A stretch of DNA of 64,000 nucleotides from Schizochytrium sp. TIO01 (lineage: Eukaryota > Sar > Bigyra > Thraustochytrida > Thraustochytriidae): assembly GCA_004764695.1 (NCBI GenBank), contig SMSO01000014.1:2555148-2619147 (forward strand), in the 5' to 3' direction. Positions 10,866 to 20,683 of the stretch are shown here, piece by piece. Below the pieces are notes generated by a model. The model worked only from the letters and a program-made list of their open reading frames with translations. It had not been told where the DNA came from and made no database searches. The first letter of the stretch is position 1; every line of letters starts with the position of its first letter. Made by a program: the position numbers and the translations under genes.

Positions 10866-10911
10866 GGGACACAGCAGTGTCCCCTAAATGAGCGAGCAGG
10901 TTCACTCGCTC
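10866..10911. other. Two adjacent perfect hairpins
   Basis: Stem GGGACAC/GTGTCCC with a 4-base loop (10866-10883) is followed after 6 bases by stem GAGCGAG/CTCGCTC with an 8-base loop (10890-10911). Both stems are perfect 7-bp inverted repeats. They could be part of a structured RNA or a protein-binding site. No adjacent gene explains them. Confidence 0.45.
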
Positions 10912-13761
10912 AAGCCAAATACCTTCCTAATGAGTAAGGATATCGAGCTCCTTCAAAGAAGCATTAAAGTACCTATTTCGGTGGCCTCCGCCTGAGGAGA
11001 ATCCCGGAAGCAAAAATGGAGAAAAGAAACACCGCTGCTAGCACAAGCGTAGTTTTCAAGCCTTCCTCTCTCCTACGAAGCGACGAAAAAAAGTGGTTCG
11101 CTGATGATGATCGCTGGTGAATAATGCACACCTTTCCTCCCTCGCACACGTCCGACAGATGAATTTGGAATCAGCGCCGCTACCGAGTCTGTTATTAGCA
11201 TCAGGTGCCATCTTCGATTAGGTACACTGAACAAGCTCCGGCATCCCATGTAGAGCTCTAAGTTAGCTTGGAACTTCTTTCAAATGTATCCGAGTTTGCA
11301 GTGCGCAATGAAGAGGTGCCCGATCATCCTTGAGGATAGGTACCTTTGGGCGCATGCCGATGATAGCTCAGGTTTTGAGCTATTATTTTTAGTTTTGATT
11401 TTGACGGTGAACCTGTCACCACTTTGGTGGTGGACCCCTCACTAATTAAAGCGTACCTACTCAGGAATAAGGAGTTGTCAAAAAAAAAGAGAAGGAAATT
11501 GAAGATTTCTTTAGCATAGACTTGAAATTGAAAATCGAATATAGCGTGAAAGCTGAGAGCAATCCTGATCTTGAGATTCGCTGAGTTCTTTTGAACCTTG
11601 AACTTGAAGGAAGAATACACACGCCGAACAAGAATGTTATATATCTGTGAGAACTACCTGCTATTGGTCCTATTTCTGGTACGTTGAGTTTCAAGTTTAC
11701 CTAATTTGCTTGGACTCGATACAGACTAAATTGAGGTTAATATTTATGGGGTGCTCATAAACATCAACTGTTTCAACTCAATCATGGGTTGGCTTCTACC
11801 CTATAAGTCTCAATAAAATTGCATTGCACTCTGCATTTTGCAGTGCCTCTTTGCAATAAAAATTCATCTTGAAGATATAGTTAGGCTTCAAATCATCGTC
11901 ATTATCAAATGTGAAAAAGAATGGCTTAGCGGTCTCGCACACCTATATACGCTCGTTCACTCGTTCGAGAAATCTGGAGACCGATCAGTGCGAGTATCGG
12001 TGATTCCATTCCTACAGCTGCGCGTGACGGAATTCATGCTTGCAGAGTAGCAATGCCGACGTTTGGAAAAATTGAACTTCTAATACAGACACCTGCGCTA
12101 TCAAGGCAGACAAATAGTTTTCTGACCTCCTGCTGCCAAGCTTGGGGCAAAGACCTATCATTTATTCATCATCAAGACCCATCATAGATGAAGAGCAAGA
12201 AAGACCGAACTCTCCGAGCCACCGAGCTGCGGACTTCCGATTCAGGCGAGCAGAGGAGTTTCTTCTAAGCCCTGTAAAGTTGGAATACAAAGTTTGGAAT
12301 TTGTCCAAGGCGTGAGTGGGGGCGCATGTCACAAGCCCACCTACCCCATCCCACGGCGTGCACTGCTTTTATAACCAATCGGAGATAAATTTGCATTTTA
12401 CCAAAACATATTTGCATTAGAAATCCATCCAAACCAAGGCATCGGACGATGATTACCGATGGCATAAATATCCTGTGGGCGACGCTTGGAGCGGATTTCC
12501 AGCGCGTAGTGCCGAGACACGAATTATTGACTATCGACAATAGTTTGATCAATCTTTTGTCGCTCGCTTAAAGGTGATCATAAATCGAACTACAGAAGTA
12601 CTAGTAGGTATTAGCAGATAATATTTTAATAATAAAAATCAGAAACACACCAATTCTTCCATATCCTCTACATTAGAAAAGCACCTCGCTCTCCTAATTT
12701 TTACACGCGCATGGTCAAAAATTAATCGTCTCTTGCGAGCGAGCCCGAACCTGGGCTCTGGCAGCACGCTTCAGCCTTCTCGGTTGTTGTTGGCTGCAAG
12801 TGTCTGAATGGAAAGCCACGGAAATCGCGAAGACTATCAGAGTCTGCGCGTGAGCAGCAAAGGGTCAGTGCGGAGCACGTGCAGCGAGCGGCACGTGAGT
12901 TAATTAAATTTGTTTGTTTCCCTCGCAGTGTTTATTGACTGATTGACAAAGTTTTTGACGGGTTGAGCTAAGGCATTGATCGAGATGGCAACACACCGCG
13001 GAAGAGCAGCTCATGGCAATGCTAGCAGCACGAAACAGCCACACGAAGATAGGGGTTGGCGGCGATATTCTGTGTGTAACGCATTGTGGTTATGGCATAG
13101 TGTGGTGCATCTATGCATGCATACATTTATTTATTCCTTCGATCTAAAAGCTTTCCCCGCATTAATGATTCTCCATTTCCTTGAGATTACTTTCTCGTGT
13201 GAAATCGAATGAGCTTGTTGCCTCTTGGCAAATCTGTAGTTCTAGCCCGTGACCTGCAACTTGCAAGTAGTACTTGGCTCGCTGAAGGTCGCCTGCCACA
13301 CTGCTGCTGCTTTGAGCCGCTTCGTGAGCGCGGGCGTCGTGCGCAAGAGGGAATGGAAGGAGCTAATTAATTGGAACTTGAGCTGAGCTACTTCTATTTT
13401 AACAAATTAAGGGTCGATTGAATCAAGGGATGAATGAAGTTGGAGTGCTCTTCGACTAAACAATCAACCAGCTGCAGAGTATCTGTCTGCTGCCATTATA
13501 CCACATCGCACTAACGGGTAAGATGTGTGCCACTGCCCAGCTTCGGCTCGGTGTCTGCTTTTGAAGCACCGCACGAGTGAAATACGCCACCCACGACGTT
13601 CCGGTGCTTTGTAAATCAACTTTACAATGATTTAGTTTAGTTTCGGAAAGAGGTGACGACAATAGGAAATAGAATTCGCCACTATGCCAACAATCAACAA
13701 AGAAATGCACACTTGTCAAGGAGAAGAAGGGAAAGGAAGAAGAAGAGGAAAAGAAAGAAAA

Positions 13762-13850
13762 CTTTCTTTCTTTCTTTCTTTCTTACTCTTTCTTAGTTCC
13801 TGCCTTTTTTCTTTTTTCTTTTTTCTTTTTTCTTTTTTCTTTTTTTTTTC
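13762..13850. repeat. Pyrimidine microsatellites (CTTT and CTTTTTT arrays)
   Basis: A CTTT tetranucleotide array (about 13762-13794) is followed by five copies of the heptanucleotide CTTTTTT (13804-13838) and a long T run. On the + strand it creates a Phe/Ser-rich open frame, which I regard as an artefact. Confidence 0.9.
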
Positions 13851-14342
13851 TGATAGAAGGTACTATGGAGGTACTAGTGCCACTGTCTTTTGGCTTCTAA
13901 TTTTTATTCTTTCTTTATTTCGATATAATTATTTTGCAACTTGTGTGTTCATAAACAACGTCGATGTGCACAGGCGACAGACAGGTGAAGCCGCTGCAGA
14001 GTTCGTCATGCCATCGTCTCTCTTCAAGACTGCGAGACAACAGGGAACTTGAGTGAGGTACTTGCAGCTGTGCTCGACCTAGGTTACAACTCTGACAGCT
14101 TTGATTCAAGGCAGGACGAAGAGCTTTGAACCGAGTGTTCTACTAGCATAGAATTAGTTTCGGAAGATGTTTTCTCTTTTCATTCCCCTTTGAAAAAAGA
14201 AAAAACTTTATTAAAATGAAACACGAGACAAGAATAGAGAATCAAAGTCCAAAACGGAGTAGACTGCGACGCCGCAGGCAGGCTCGCAGGATCGGCGAGC
14301 CCGACCTGCTCGCTGCCGCGCCAGTAAACCCCATATATAATT

Positions 14343-17300
14343 ATGGGCGGCCCCTCAGATTCCCGCGAGTACGCTCGGGAAGGTGGAGCTACCACCGGCC
14401 GCGGCTTGCACGCGCTCATTGGCGCGCTCGGGAAGACCTCCGAAGGCCTAGACAAGAACCTCTCGAGCTCAGCTGCAACGAATAGCGGAGGCAACGTTAC
14501 GAATCAGACATACGGAAGTAACAGTGGTTACTCTGGCAGCAGTGGAGCCTCTGGCAGCGCTATGAACAGCATTGCCAGCAGCTTGAAGAATGTTAATATT
14601 GCTACAAAGAACAGCAATAACAACAATAACAATAGTAATCTCAACAACTTCAGCAATAGTAAGGACGACTTCAACAATAACAGCAACTTTGGCAATATCA
14701 GCAGCAGTGGAAACTCTGGAGTCAATCAAAAGCAGAAATCACAGCACGAAGCCAATATTGGGCTTTTGAGGAGAAGTACTGCGAGAGAAGTCATTCAAGG
14801 ACATGAGCATAACGAAAGAACTTCGTCAACATGTAGCCCAAACCATGATGAAGCAAGCGATGAGGACGAAGGCAATGTGGATGACTATGCATCTGACGAA
14901 GAGAATTTAGAAGATGACGAAAATGTAAATAATAGCCCAGCAGTGGCCAAAACGCATGGGGTGGCCCAGACATCTGCAGGTAAAGACCTCGCATCTGCAA
15001 GCAGAAACCCGGCAAGGTTCAACAAAAGGAGAGACACCAGCGACGGACTCGAAGCAGATCTAGCGCGAGAATTAGTCACTGCTGTGTCGGCTGGAGATCG
15101 GGTTACAATAGGCGAATTGCTGGAGCGGGGAGTCCCAGCTGACGCATGTATGTCACCTAGCAAGTCTGCATGGAGCCTTCTCCATGTGGCATGTACAGAA
15201 GGTCGTGGTGACCCCGAAATTGTAAAACTTCTACTGGAGTTCGGCGCGGACGCCAACGCAACAACGACTGAAGGACTTGCCCCTTTGCACTTTTGCGCTA
15301 TGGAGAGCCATTTTGAATGCGCCAAAGTGCTGCTAGACTTTGGAGCAGACCCCAATAAGCTTGATAGTGAAGGTCTTAACCCTTTGCTACGAGCTTGTAT
15401 GGCACGACAAGTGCAACCAGAACTTGCAGAGCTTTTGATTCAGCGCGGAACAAATGTGGAATACGCTGATCCAGAGGGCTGGACGGCATTGCACATGGCC
15501 GCACGCTACAGCTTAGATCGCATCGCTGGACTTATTTTGTCATCAGGAGCATCTGTTGATTGCGCCATCCCTTCAAACAAATGGACGCCTTTAATGCTCT
15601 GTTGTACGGAAGGGGCCGGGTCTCGAAGCATTTTGGAGATGCTGATTAAGGCTGGCGCAAACGTGGAGAACCGCTCCGCAGTGGACATCACTGCACTGCA
15701 CATTGCTTGCTATAATAACTACCCCGAGCTTGTGGGTCTGTTGCTCGATGCCGGGGCTGATACTTCTGTTTGCGATAAGCATGGAAGATCTGTGCTGCAC
15801 AAGGCATGTCTTGCGACGCAACCCAGCTTGGCTTCAGCTCGACTCCTTGTAGAACGTGGTGTTAACGTACGTGCACGTGATAATCAGGGTCAAACGCCTT
15901 TGCACTATGCAGCCGCCGCAGGCTCTGAACCATTTTGCAAGATGCTTCTTATGCGAGACTCATCTCGAGGAAGAAGCCGTGAGGTTTTGGTTGATATGGA
16001 GGATGCAGATGGACGAACAGCACTTCTTACGGTATGTTCGGCACGCGTTGATGCACCAAGCGTGGTTCGCCTTTTGCTTTCATACGGTGCAGAACCAGGC
16101 CATATGGATAACGCCAAATGCTCTGCCCTGAACCTTGCAGTCGAAGCAGGCAACGTTGGTGCAGCGCAAATGCTATTGGAGCAGGCACCTTGCGATGTAA
16201 ACCACCCAGATGAGGAGTGTCGCACTCCTCTTCACATGGCTTTCGCCGGTTTAAAGAACTTTGATCCTGCGATGGTGTCACTCTTACTTGACCATGATGC
16301 AGATCCTGATCGCCAGGACGATGCTGGTAACACCTGTTTGCACTACTGCGCACAGGCAGACTTATATGAAGCTGCCCAACTCTTCATTGACTCTGCCTCG
16401 CCTGCTATCGATCTACTTGACGACGTTGGAAGGACCCCTTTTCTTACAGCATGTGCCGCCGGATCTCTCAAAACCGCACAACTCCTCTTGAAAGCTGATT
16501 CCTCAGCATTGACAAATGTAGATATTGAGGGGCATTCCGCACTTCGTCTGGCTGCGCTTGGTGCGCATGCCAAGGTGGTGGCATTCCTTTTACAACAATT
16601 TCGACGTGGGGCTCCTGTCTTTAAGGATACTGTACAAACACTTGTGGATGCGTGCTCCTTGGAGAGCCCAAGCATTGCCTTACAACTCCTCGATGCAGGT
16701 GCTCCTTCGTTAGGGTCTCTTGACGGAACTCAACGATGCAGTCCGCTGTTGGCCTCGATTCGCTCTGGTCATCATATCTTAGTGCAAAGACTTCGCATGA
16801 CTTCAACTCCTCAGCAGACGAACCTTTCCCAGAACTGCCCTAAGGGCCATTCTCTTCAACCCTTTGCAGGCGACGACACATATACGTGTGACTTCTGTTG
16901 TGTAACTGCTAGCGATGACTTGCGCTCCACCTTTCGCTCTTGCAGGACTTGTAAAGTAGCTTTTGATGTTTGCGGAGACTGCCGAGCGAGTGCTGGAGCA
17001 AACGACATTGATCCCATTAAATTTGCTAGGCGCATCAAAGCGTCAGGTGAAATTATTGATACCCTTCTGTCTGTTCGTAGTTCTCGTACAGAAGTCCCTC
17101 CACCCCCGACGTCTGCACCCCCGGCTACTTCCTCTACCCCGAGCTCTACCTCTGTTTCGTCAGCTTCCCCAGCCTCACAAGTTCGCCAGACTCACCAAGT
17201 AGAAAATCAAGAGCCTGAAGCTCCTTCGGGCCATACTAAGAAGAGGGCTAGCATTCTTAGTCGCCTGACTTGTAACGTGATTTCCCGCCCGGGTAGCCGT

Positions 17301-17459
17301 TCCTCGAGAGACCATTCTGGAGAGGATGGTGCTCCCCGTCGAAGCTTATCTTCGATTGCACGTCAGCAAGAACAGCAATTTCAGCAAAGTGGAAATAGTG
17401 CAGCTAGTGGTTCTGCGGGGGCTAAGAGCGATCGCCGTCGTCGCCTCCCATTTTTTTGA
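14343..17459 (+). CDS. Ankyrin-repeat protein with C-terminal Cys/His zinc-binding motif
   Basis: A 1038-residue protein. Residues about 30-140 are a low-complexity Ser/Asn/Gly region with homopolymeric Asn runs, followed by an acidic stretch (to about 200). Some 16 ankyrin repeats run from about residue 240 to 820, with clear TPLHYAAAAG, TALHIACYNN and PLHFCAMESH cores and the GADxN turns. Residues about 830-882 hold a zinc-binding pattern (CPKGHSL...CDFC...CRTC...CGDC) resembling DC1/ZZ-type fingers. A Pro/Ser-rich tail follows. Ankyrin stacks mediate protein contacts and the finger suggests a further ligand, so this is probably an adaptor. I see no RING, kinase or channel domain. An AATAAA lies at 17648, 189 bases past the stop. 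Confidence 0.82.
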   Translation: MGGPSDSREYAREGGATTGRGLHALIGALGKTSEGLDKNLSSSAATNSGGNVTNQTYGSNSGYSGSSGASGSAMNSIASSLKNVNIATKNSNNNNNNSNLNNFSNSKDDFNNNSNFGNISSSGNSGVNQKQKSQHEANIGLLRRSTAREVIQGHEHNERTSSTCSPNHDEASDEDEGNVDDYASDEENLEDDENVNNSPAVAKTHGVAQTSAGKDLASASRNPARFNKRRDTSDGLEADLARELVTAVSAGDRVTIGELLERGVPADACMSPSKSAWSLLHVACTEGRGDPEIVKLLLEFGADANATTTEGLAPLHFCAMESHFECAKVLLDFGADPNKLDSEGLNPLLRACMARQVQPELAELLIQRGTNVEYADPEGWTALHMAARYSLDRIAGLILSSGASVDCAIPSNKWTPLMLCCTEGAGSRSILEMLIKAGANVENRSAVDITALHIACYNNYPELVGLLLDAGADTSVCDKHGRSVLHKACLATQPSLASARLLVERGVNVRARDNQGQTPLHYAAAAGSEPFCKMLLMRDSSRGRSREVLVDMEDADGRTALLTVCSARVDAPSVVRLLLSYGAEPGHMDNAKCSALNLAVEAGNVGAAQMLLEQAPCDVNHPDEECRTPLHMAFAGLKNFDPAMVSLLLDHDADPDRQDDAGNTCLHYCAQADLYEAAQLFIDSASPAIDLLDDVGRTPFLTACAAGSLKTAQLLLKADSSALTNVDIEGHSALRLAALGAHAKVVAFLLQQFRRGAPVFKDTVQTLVDACSLESPSIALQLLDAGAPSLGSLDGTQRCSPLLASIRSGHHILVQRLRMTSTPQQTNLSQNCPKGHSLQPFAGDDTYTCDFCCVTASDDLRSTFRSCRTCKVAFDVCGDCRASAGANDIDPIKFARRIKASGEIIDTLLSVRSSRTEVPPPPTSAPPATSSTPSSTSVSSASPASQVRQTHQVENQEPEAPSGHTKKRASILSRLTCNVISRPGSRSSRDHSGEDGAPRRSLSSIARQQEQQFQQSGNSAASGSAGAKSDRRRRLPFF

Positions 17460-18070
17460 GCTATTCAATTAGACTTTCTGTGATGTATCATTGCCCGCAT
17501 GCTTGGCCACCAACCTTCTTTTATTTCTGCCCGCTATATTTTGAACATTGTGATTATCTTATTTTCTCATCAACCAGGAGTGTACATCTTGTTTTCCTGT
17601 TCGCATAAACTTTGCCTATAGTTTTGTGATCAAGGTTCTTTCTTACGAATAAACAAAAATTAGATCCATTCCCATCTTTTTTGTTTCCAAATCCTAGACC
17701 ACTTGCATAATTACTTCGTTTGAGTAGCTTTGAAGTTGTGAAGGATGCACAAAACGAGTCTCTAACTCGCCAAGACTATTGCACCATTAATCTTTCCTTC
17801 AGTTTCCTTGAATGAACAATCAATTAAAACCAATGGCAACTACAGGAACACCTCTTGCAAATACTGAAACATGGTCACCACCGCACTTTTGCTTTTGAAT
17901 GGTTATTTCATCTTTGGTTGATAAACCTTTGTATGTAGCAGGAATCAGATTAAAAATCACAAAAGTGAACAAATACGTACTAGACATTTATGATATGAAT
18001 TTAAACGATCTGGCTTGACCAAATCAGAAATAAATTTCTAAGCTAAGGTCTACACAGTTTGGTCAACTCC
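17460..18070. other. Intergenic region between convergent genes
   Basis: AT-rich 3' flanks of the ankyrin gene and the SDR gene. It contains the AATAAA at 17648. Nothing else is recognised. Confidence 0.6.
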
Positions 18071-20077
18071 TTACCATTCTGTTACATGGTAATCTTTGAG
18101 AAACACGGAATGCACGCGTTTTTCTGGGTCAAGCATTCCAGATACAACGGGATCAAGAACGCGAGCCGCGGCGTCAACCTCATCAATAGGGGTGTGGAAG
18201 TTGTTAGTCTGGACCACACGGGCAGCCTCTAAGGTTGGCAATTCAATGTTAATCCAACCAGTATCAACAGCAGTCATGAAGATACCAGCTTGTGCGTAAT
18301 CAGGTCCACTGGTCAAGGTTACCATATTGAGACTGCTCTTGGCAGCGTTGGTATGAGCGTGAAAGTGGGACTTCGCGCGGTTGAATTTGCCTTCCATTGC
18401 AGACACATTGACGATGTAGCAGCCATCATCCTTGCGGTTGGCAGCCTTATCAGCTTCACGAGTCTTCATCATTAGACCCTTCAGCTTACCAGCAAGAATC
18501 ATAGGAGCAACGGCGTTCACAGCAAGTACCTCAACAATCTCAGCAGTAGACACTTCAGATAGAGTCAAAACCCATGAGGTGCGCTTACGCAGGTCAATTT
18601 GTTGGCCATTCACATCAACCATGCCAGGAGGAAAGACCTCGTCGCTGTTTTCAATATCTTCAGCTGCAAGTGCATTTTGAGTCATATGAGCCGAAGAGAC
18701 AACCTTGGGCCTACTTTCTGTCTGCTTAGCAATTGCAGAACTCACGCCTTCTACGCCAGTGACGTCAGGTACACTATCCTTAAGGGCAGCATTGGAGTCC
18801 ATGGCGATTCCGTGCCATGGAGTTTGGTCAATGACTGACCGAGCTGCTTCAACTTGAGCAGGAACAAGACCCTCGGGAAGATCTTTCTCCTTAACATCAC
18901 CGCCATCCTGCAACTTCAGGAAGGCTTCCTCTGTAGGCAGCAAATGTTTATAGTATTGGGGTGGGCGACGGATCGTCTGGCATGCGTTGTTAATAATTAC
19001 ATCAAGACGATTTAGGCGTTGGCTTAGAGTAAGTGCAAAAGCCTCGACTGCCTTGATATCACGAAAATCAAGTCCCTCCAGTTTGAGTCGGTCCTTGAAA
19101 GTATCAAAGTCTTTCTCCTTGGCAAATCGGAGTGCAGCATCTGCTGTGAAGCGGGTTGTAACAATCACATGCGCACCCATGCGCAGGCACTTGAGGGCAA
19201 TCTGGTATCCAATTTTCACGCGCCCACCGGTAACCAAAACAACCTTGTCCTTCATATCACAAGTCTGGAAGCGCTTGTCCCAGTTGAGCTTCGCACAATC
19301 CGGGCAAAAACTGTCATAAAAATGATGAAGCTTGAAGAACCTGCGCTTGCAGCAGTAACAGGACCGCGGTCTGTGGAGTAGGTCCTCCTCCTCCTCGTCT
19401 CCAGTCTTTTCAAAACTTTCACCCTCCTTCGAATCACCAATGAGTCCATCAGCACGCAGAACTTGCACAGTAGTCTCCACACCGCCTGCAGTTCCATGGC
19501 TTGTGTTGACTCCGTCATCCACAGCGCCGTCAGGGATAGCCGCCATGGCGCTGTTGCTTGCGTTCTGAAGTGCTTGCAAATGAGCCATCCGCTGTGCGCG
19601 AAGTCTACGAGTTTCAAGAAGTCTTTTGTCATGAGCTTTCTGGCGCATCTCGCGCTGTTTACGTTCATCAAACTTAGTTTTGGGCTTGAACATGCTGCGA
19701 GCTTTCTGTTGAATAAAACCTCCGAGTGCAATTCGCACAGGTCGCATGTCTTGCCGCTCGTAAAGCTCTGGGTTGGCTTTGAGGGCCTCTCCTACGCGAA
19801 TTACGGCCTCGATGTCCTCTTGTGAAAATGGCAAAGGTTCAAGTTCCACCTCTTCGTTCTTGAGGGCGTCAAGTTTGTTTGCTTCGTCAGTGACGTTCTC
19901 AGGAGCGCTTTCGGTCCCCTTGCTGCCACCCATTTGCTCGTCGACAGCCATGCTGGCGTCCTCTGCGGCCGAAGGGGCCTCTGAATCCAAGGTGGTCGTG
20001 GCGGCTACCTTGGTCGCACGTTCTTGGCCCTCACTATCGCCGCCGCTTAACGTGTCTGCCTCCAGAGCGCGCTTCAT
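18071..20077 (-). CDS. Zinc-ribbon plus short-chain dehydrogenase/reductase-like protein
   Basis: A 668-residue protein starting at the first in-frame ATG (20077). The N-terminal 240 residues are charged, with a basic helical region rich in Arg and Lys. Residues about 247-275 carry a CxxC...CxxC finger (CYCCKRRFF...FCPDC). The SDR fold begins near residue 275 (DKVVLVTGGRVKIG), in which the usual TGxxxGIG has Val-Lys where glycine is expected. The NNA motif (IINNACQTI) is near residue 362. NVSAMEGKF matches the SDR catalytic-Ser strand. The YxxxK motif reads T-N-A-A-K (about 576-580), so the catalytic Tyr is replaced while Lys stays. From memory, a comparable HTNMAK-type SDR subfamily exists in protists and fungi. 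Oxidoreductase activity is therefore uncertain; NAD(P) binding without standard catalysis is possible. Confidence 0.78.
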   Translation of the reverse strand: MKRALEADTLSGGDSEGQERATKVAATTTLDSEAPSAAEDASMAVDEQMGGSKGTESAPENVTDEANKLDALKNEEVELEPLPFSQEDIEAVIRVGEALKANPELYERQDMRPVRIALGGFIQQKARSMFKPKTKFDERKQREMRQKAHDKRLLETRRLRAQRMAHLQALQNASNSAMAAIPDGAVDDGVNTSHGTAGGVETTVQVLRADGLIGDSKEGESFEKTGDEEEEDLLHRPRSCYCCKRRFFKLHHFYDSFCPDCAKLNWDKRFQTCDMKDKVVLVTGGRVKIGYQIALKCLRMGAHVIVTTRFTADAALRFAKEKDFDTFKDRLKLEGLDFRDIKAVEAFALTLSQRLNRLDVIINNACQTIRRPPQYYKHLLPTEEAFLKLQDGGDVKEKDLPEGLVPAQVEAARSVIDQTPWHGIAMDSNAALKDSVPDVTGVEGVSSAIAKQTESRPKVVSSAHMTQNALAAEDIENSDEVFPPGMVDVNGQQIDLRKRTSWVLTLSEVSTAEIVEVLAVNAVAPMILAGKLKGLMMKTREADKAANRKDDGCYIVNVSAMEGKFNRAKSHFHAHTNAAKSSLNMVTLTSGPDYAQAGIFMTAVDTGWINIELPTLEAARVVQTNNFHTPIDEVDAAARVLDPVVSGMLDPEKRVHSVFLKDYHVTEW

Positions 20078-20683
20078 GCTCGCGATTGGAGTCTGCGCCA
20101 CCAACGATTGATCACTTCATTAGTTCCAAAAAAAGCACTGCTATGTACCTAGATAGATGATACTAACACCTAGGCTAGTATGGTTTTTAATTAATTATTT
20201 TTGTCAATTACATGTAGGTATAGGTATGAAACGATGCAATTCCACTGGGAAGCGAGACTTAAGACCTAGGAAGGTCAAGTATCACATGGAAACTGCAATA
20301 ATGCACTCCCGAAGAGGTAGAATTTAAAAAAGGAATGGAGAAAAAATCGACTTCGCTTGGTTTGGTTTCGGGACCTCCATATGTTTTTGGTGCATACATC
20401 CTACTCTACCAACTGCTTTTTTTAGTTTTTGATTTATATGAACGACATTTACAACAAGTCACGATACGGAATTTGCCTTGCCAATTTTTGTTGAAAGTGT
20501 ATTCGAATCAATACCTCCAAGAGCACGCAAGACAGCATTCCAAAATAGATCATATGGATGTGTAGGAGCAGGTATATATAATGTCGAGACGCGTGGGTTT
20601 GGGCATAAATGACAACTCAAGTGGAAACAAAGGAGGAGGAAGAATGAAGAGGGAAGTTAGCAAAAAGGGGTTTGTAAAATGCT
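20078..20683. other. Intergenic region
   Basis: This holds the upstream region of the SDR gene and the 3' flank of coatomer gamma. It is AT-rich. A frame at 20335-20565 has no recognisable domain. No regulatory element is identified. Confidence 0.5.

Larger units (their letters stand above)
10084..14342. other. Long non-coding, repeat-bearing region
   Basis: Over 4 kb without a supportable gene. Short frames here have no recognisable domains. Contents include two adjacent hairpins at 10866-10911, pyrimidine-rich arrays at 13762-13850 and otherwise AT-rich single-copy-looking sequence. The final 20 bases contain a TATATAAT immediately before the ankyrin-gene ATG, probably too close to act as its TATA box. 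A tRNA-like B-box at about 12740 has no matching A-box. Confidence 0.5.

Noticed and set aside
12730-12800. B-box-like element on the minus strand
   Set aside because: No matching A-box or acceptor stem.
14216-14485. Basic plus-strand frame overlapping the ankyrin gene start
   Set aside because: Different frame from the clear ankyrin protein and no domain.
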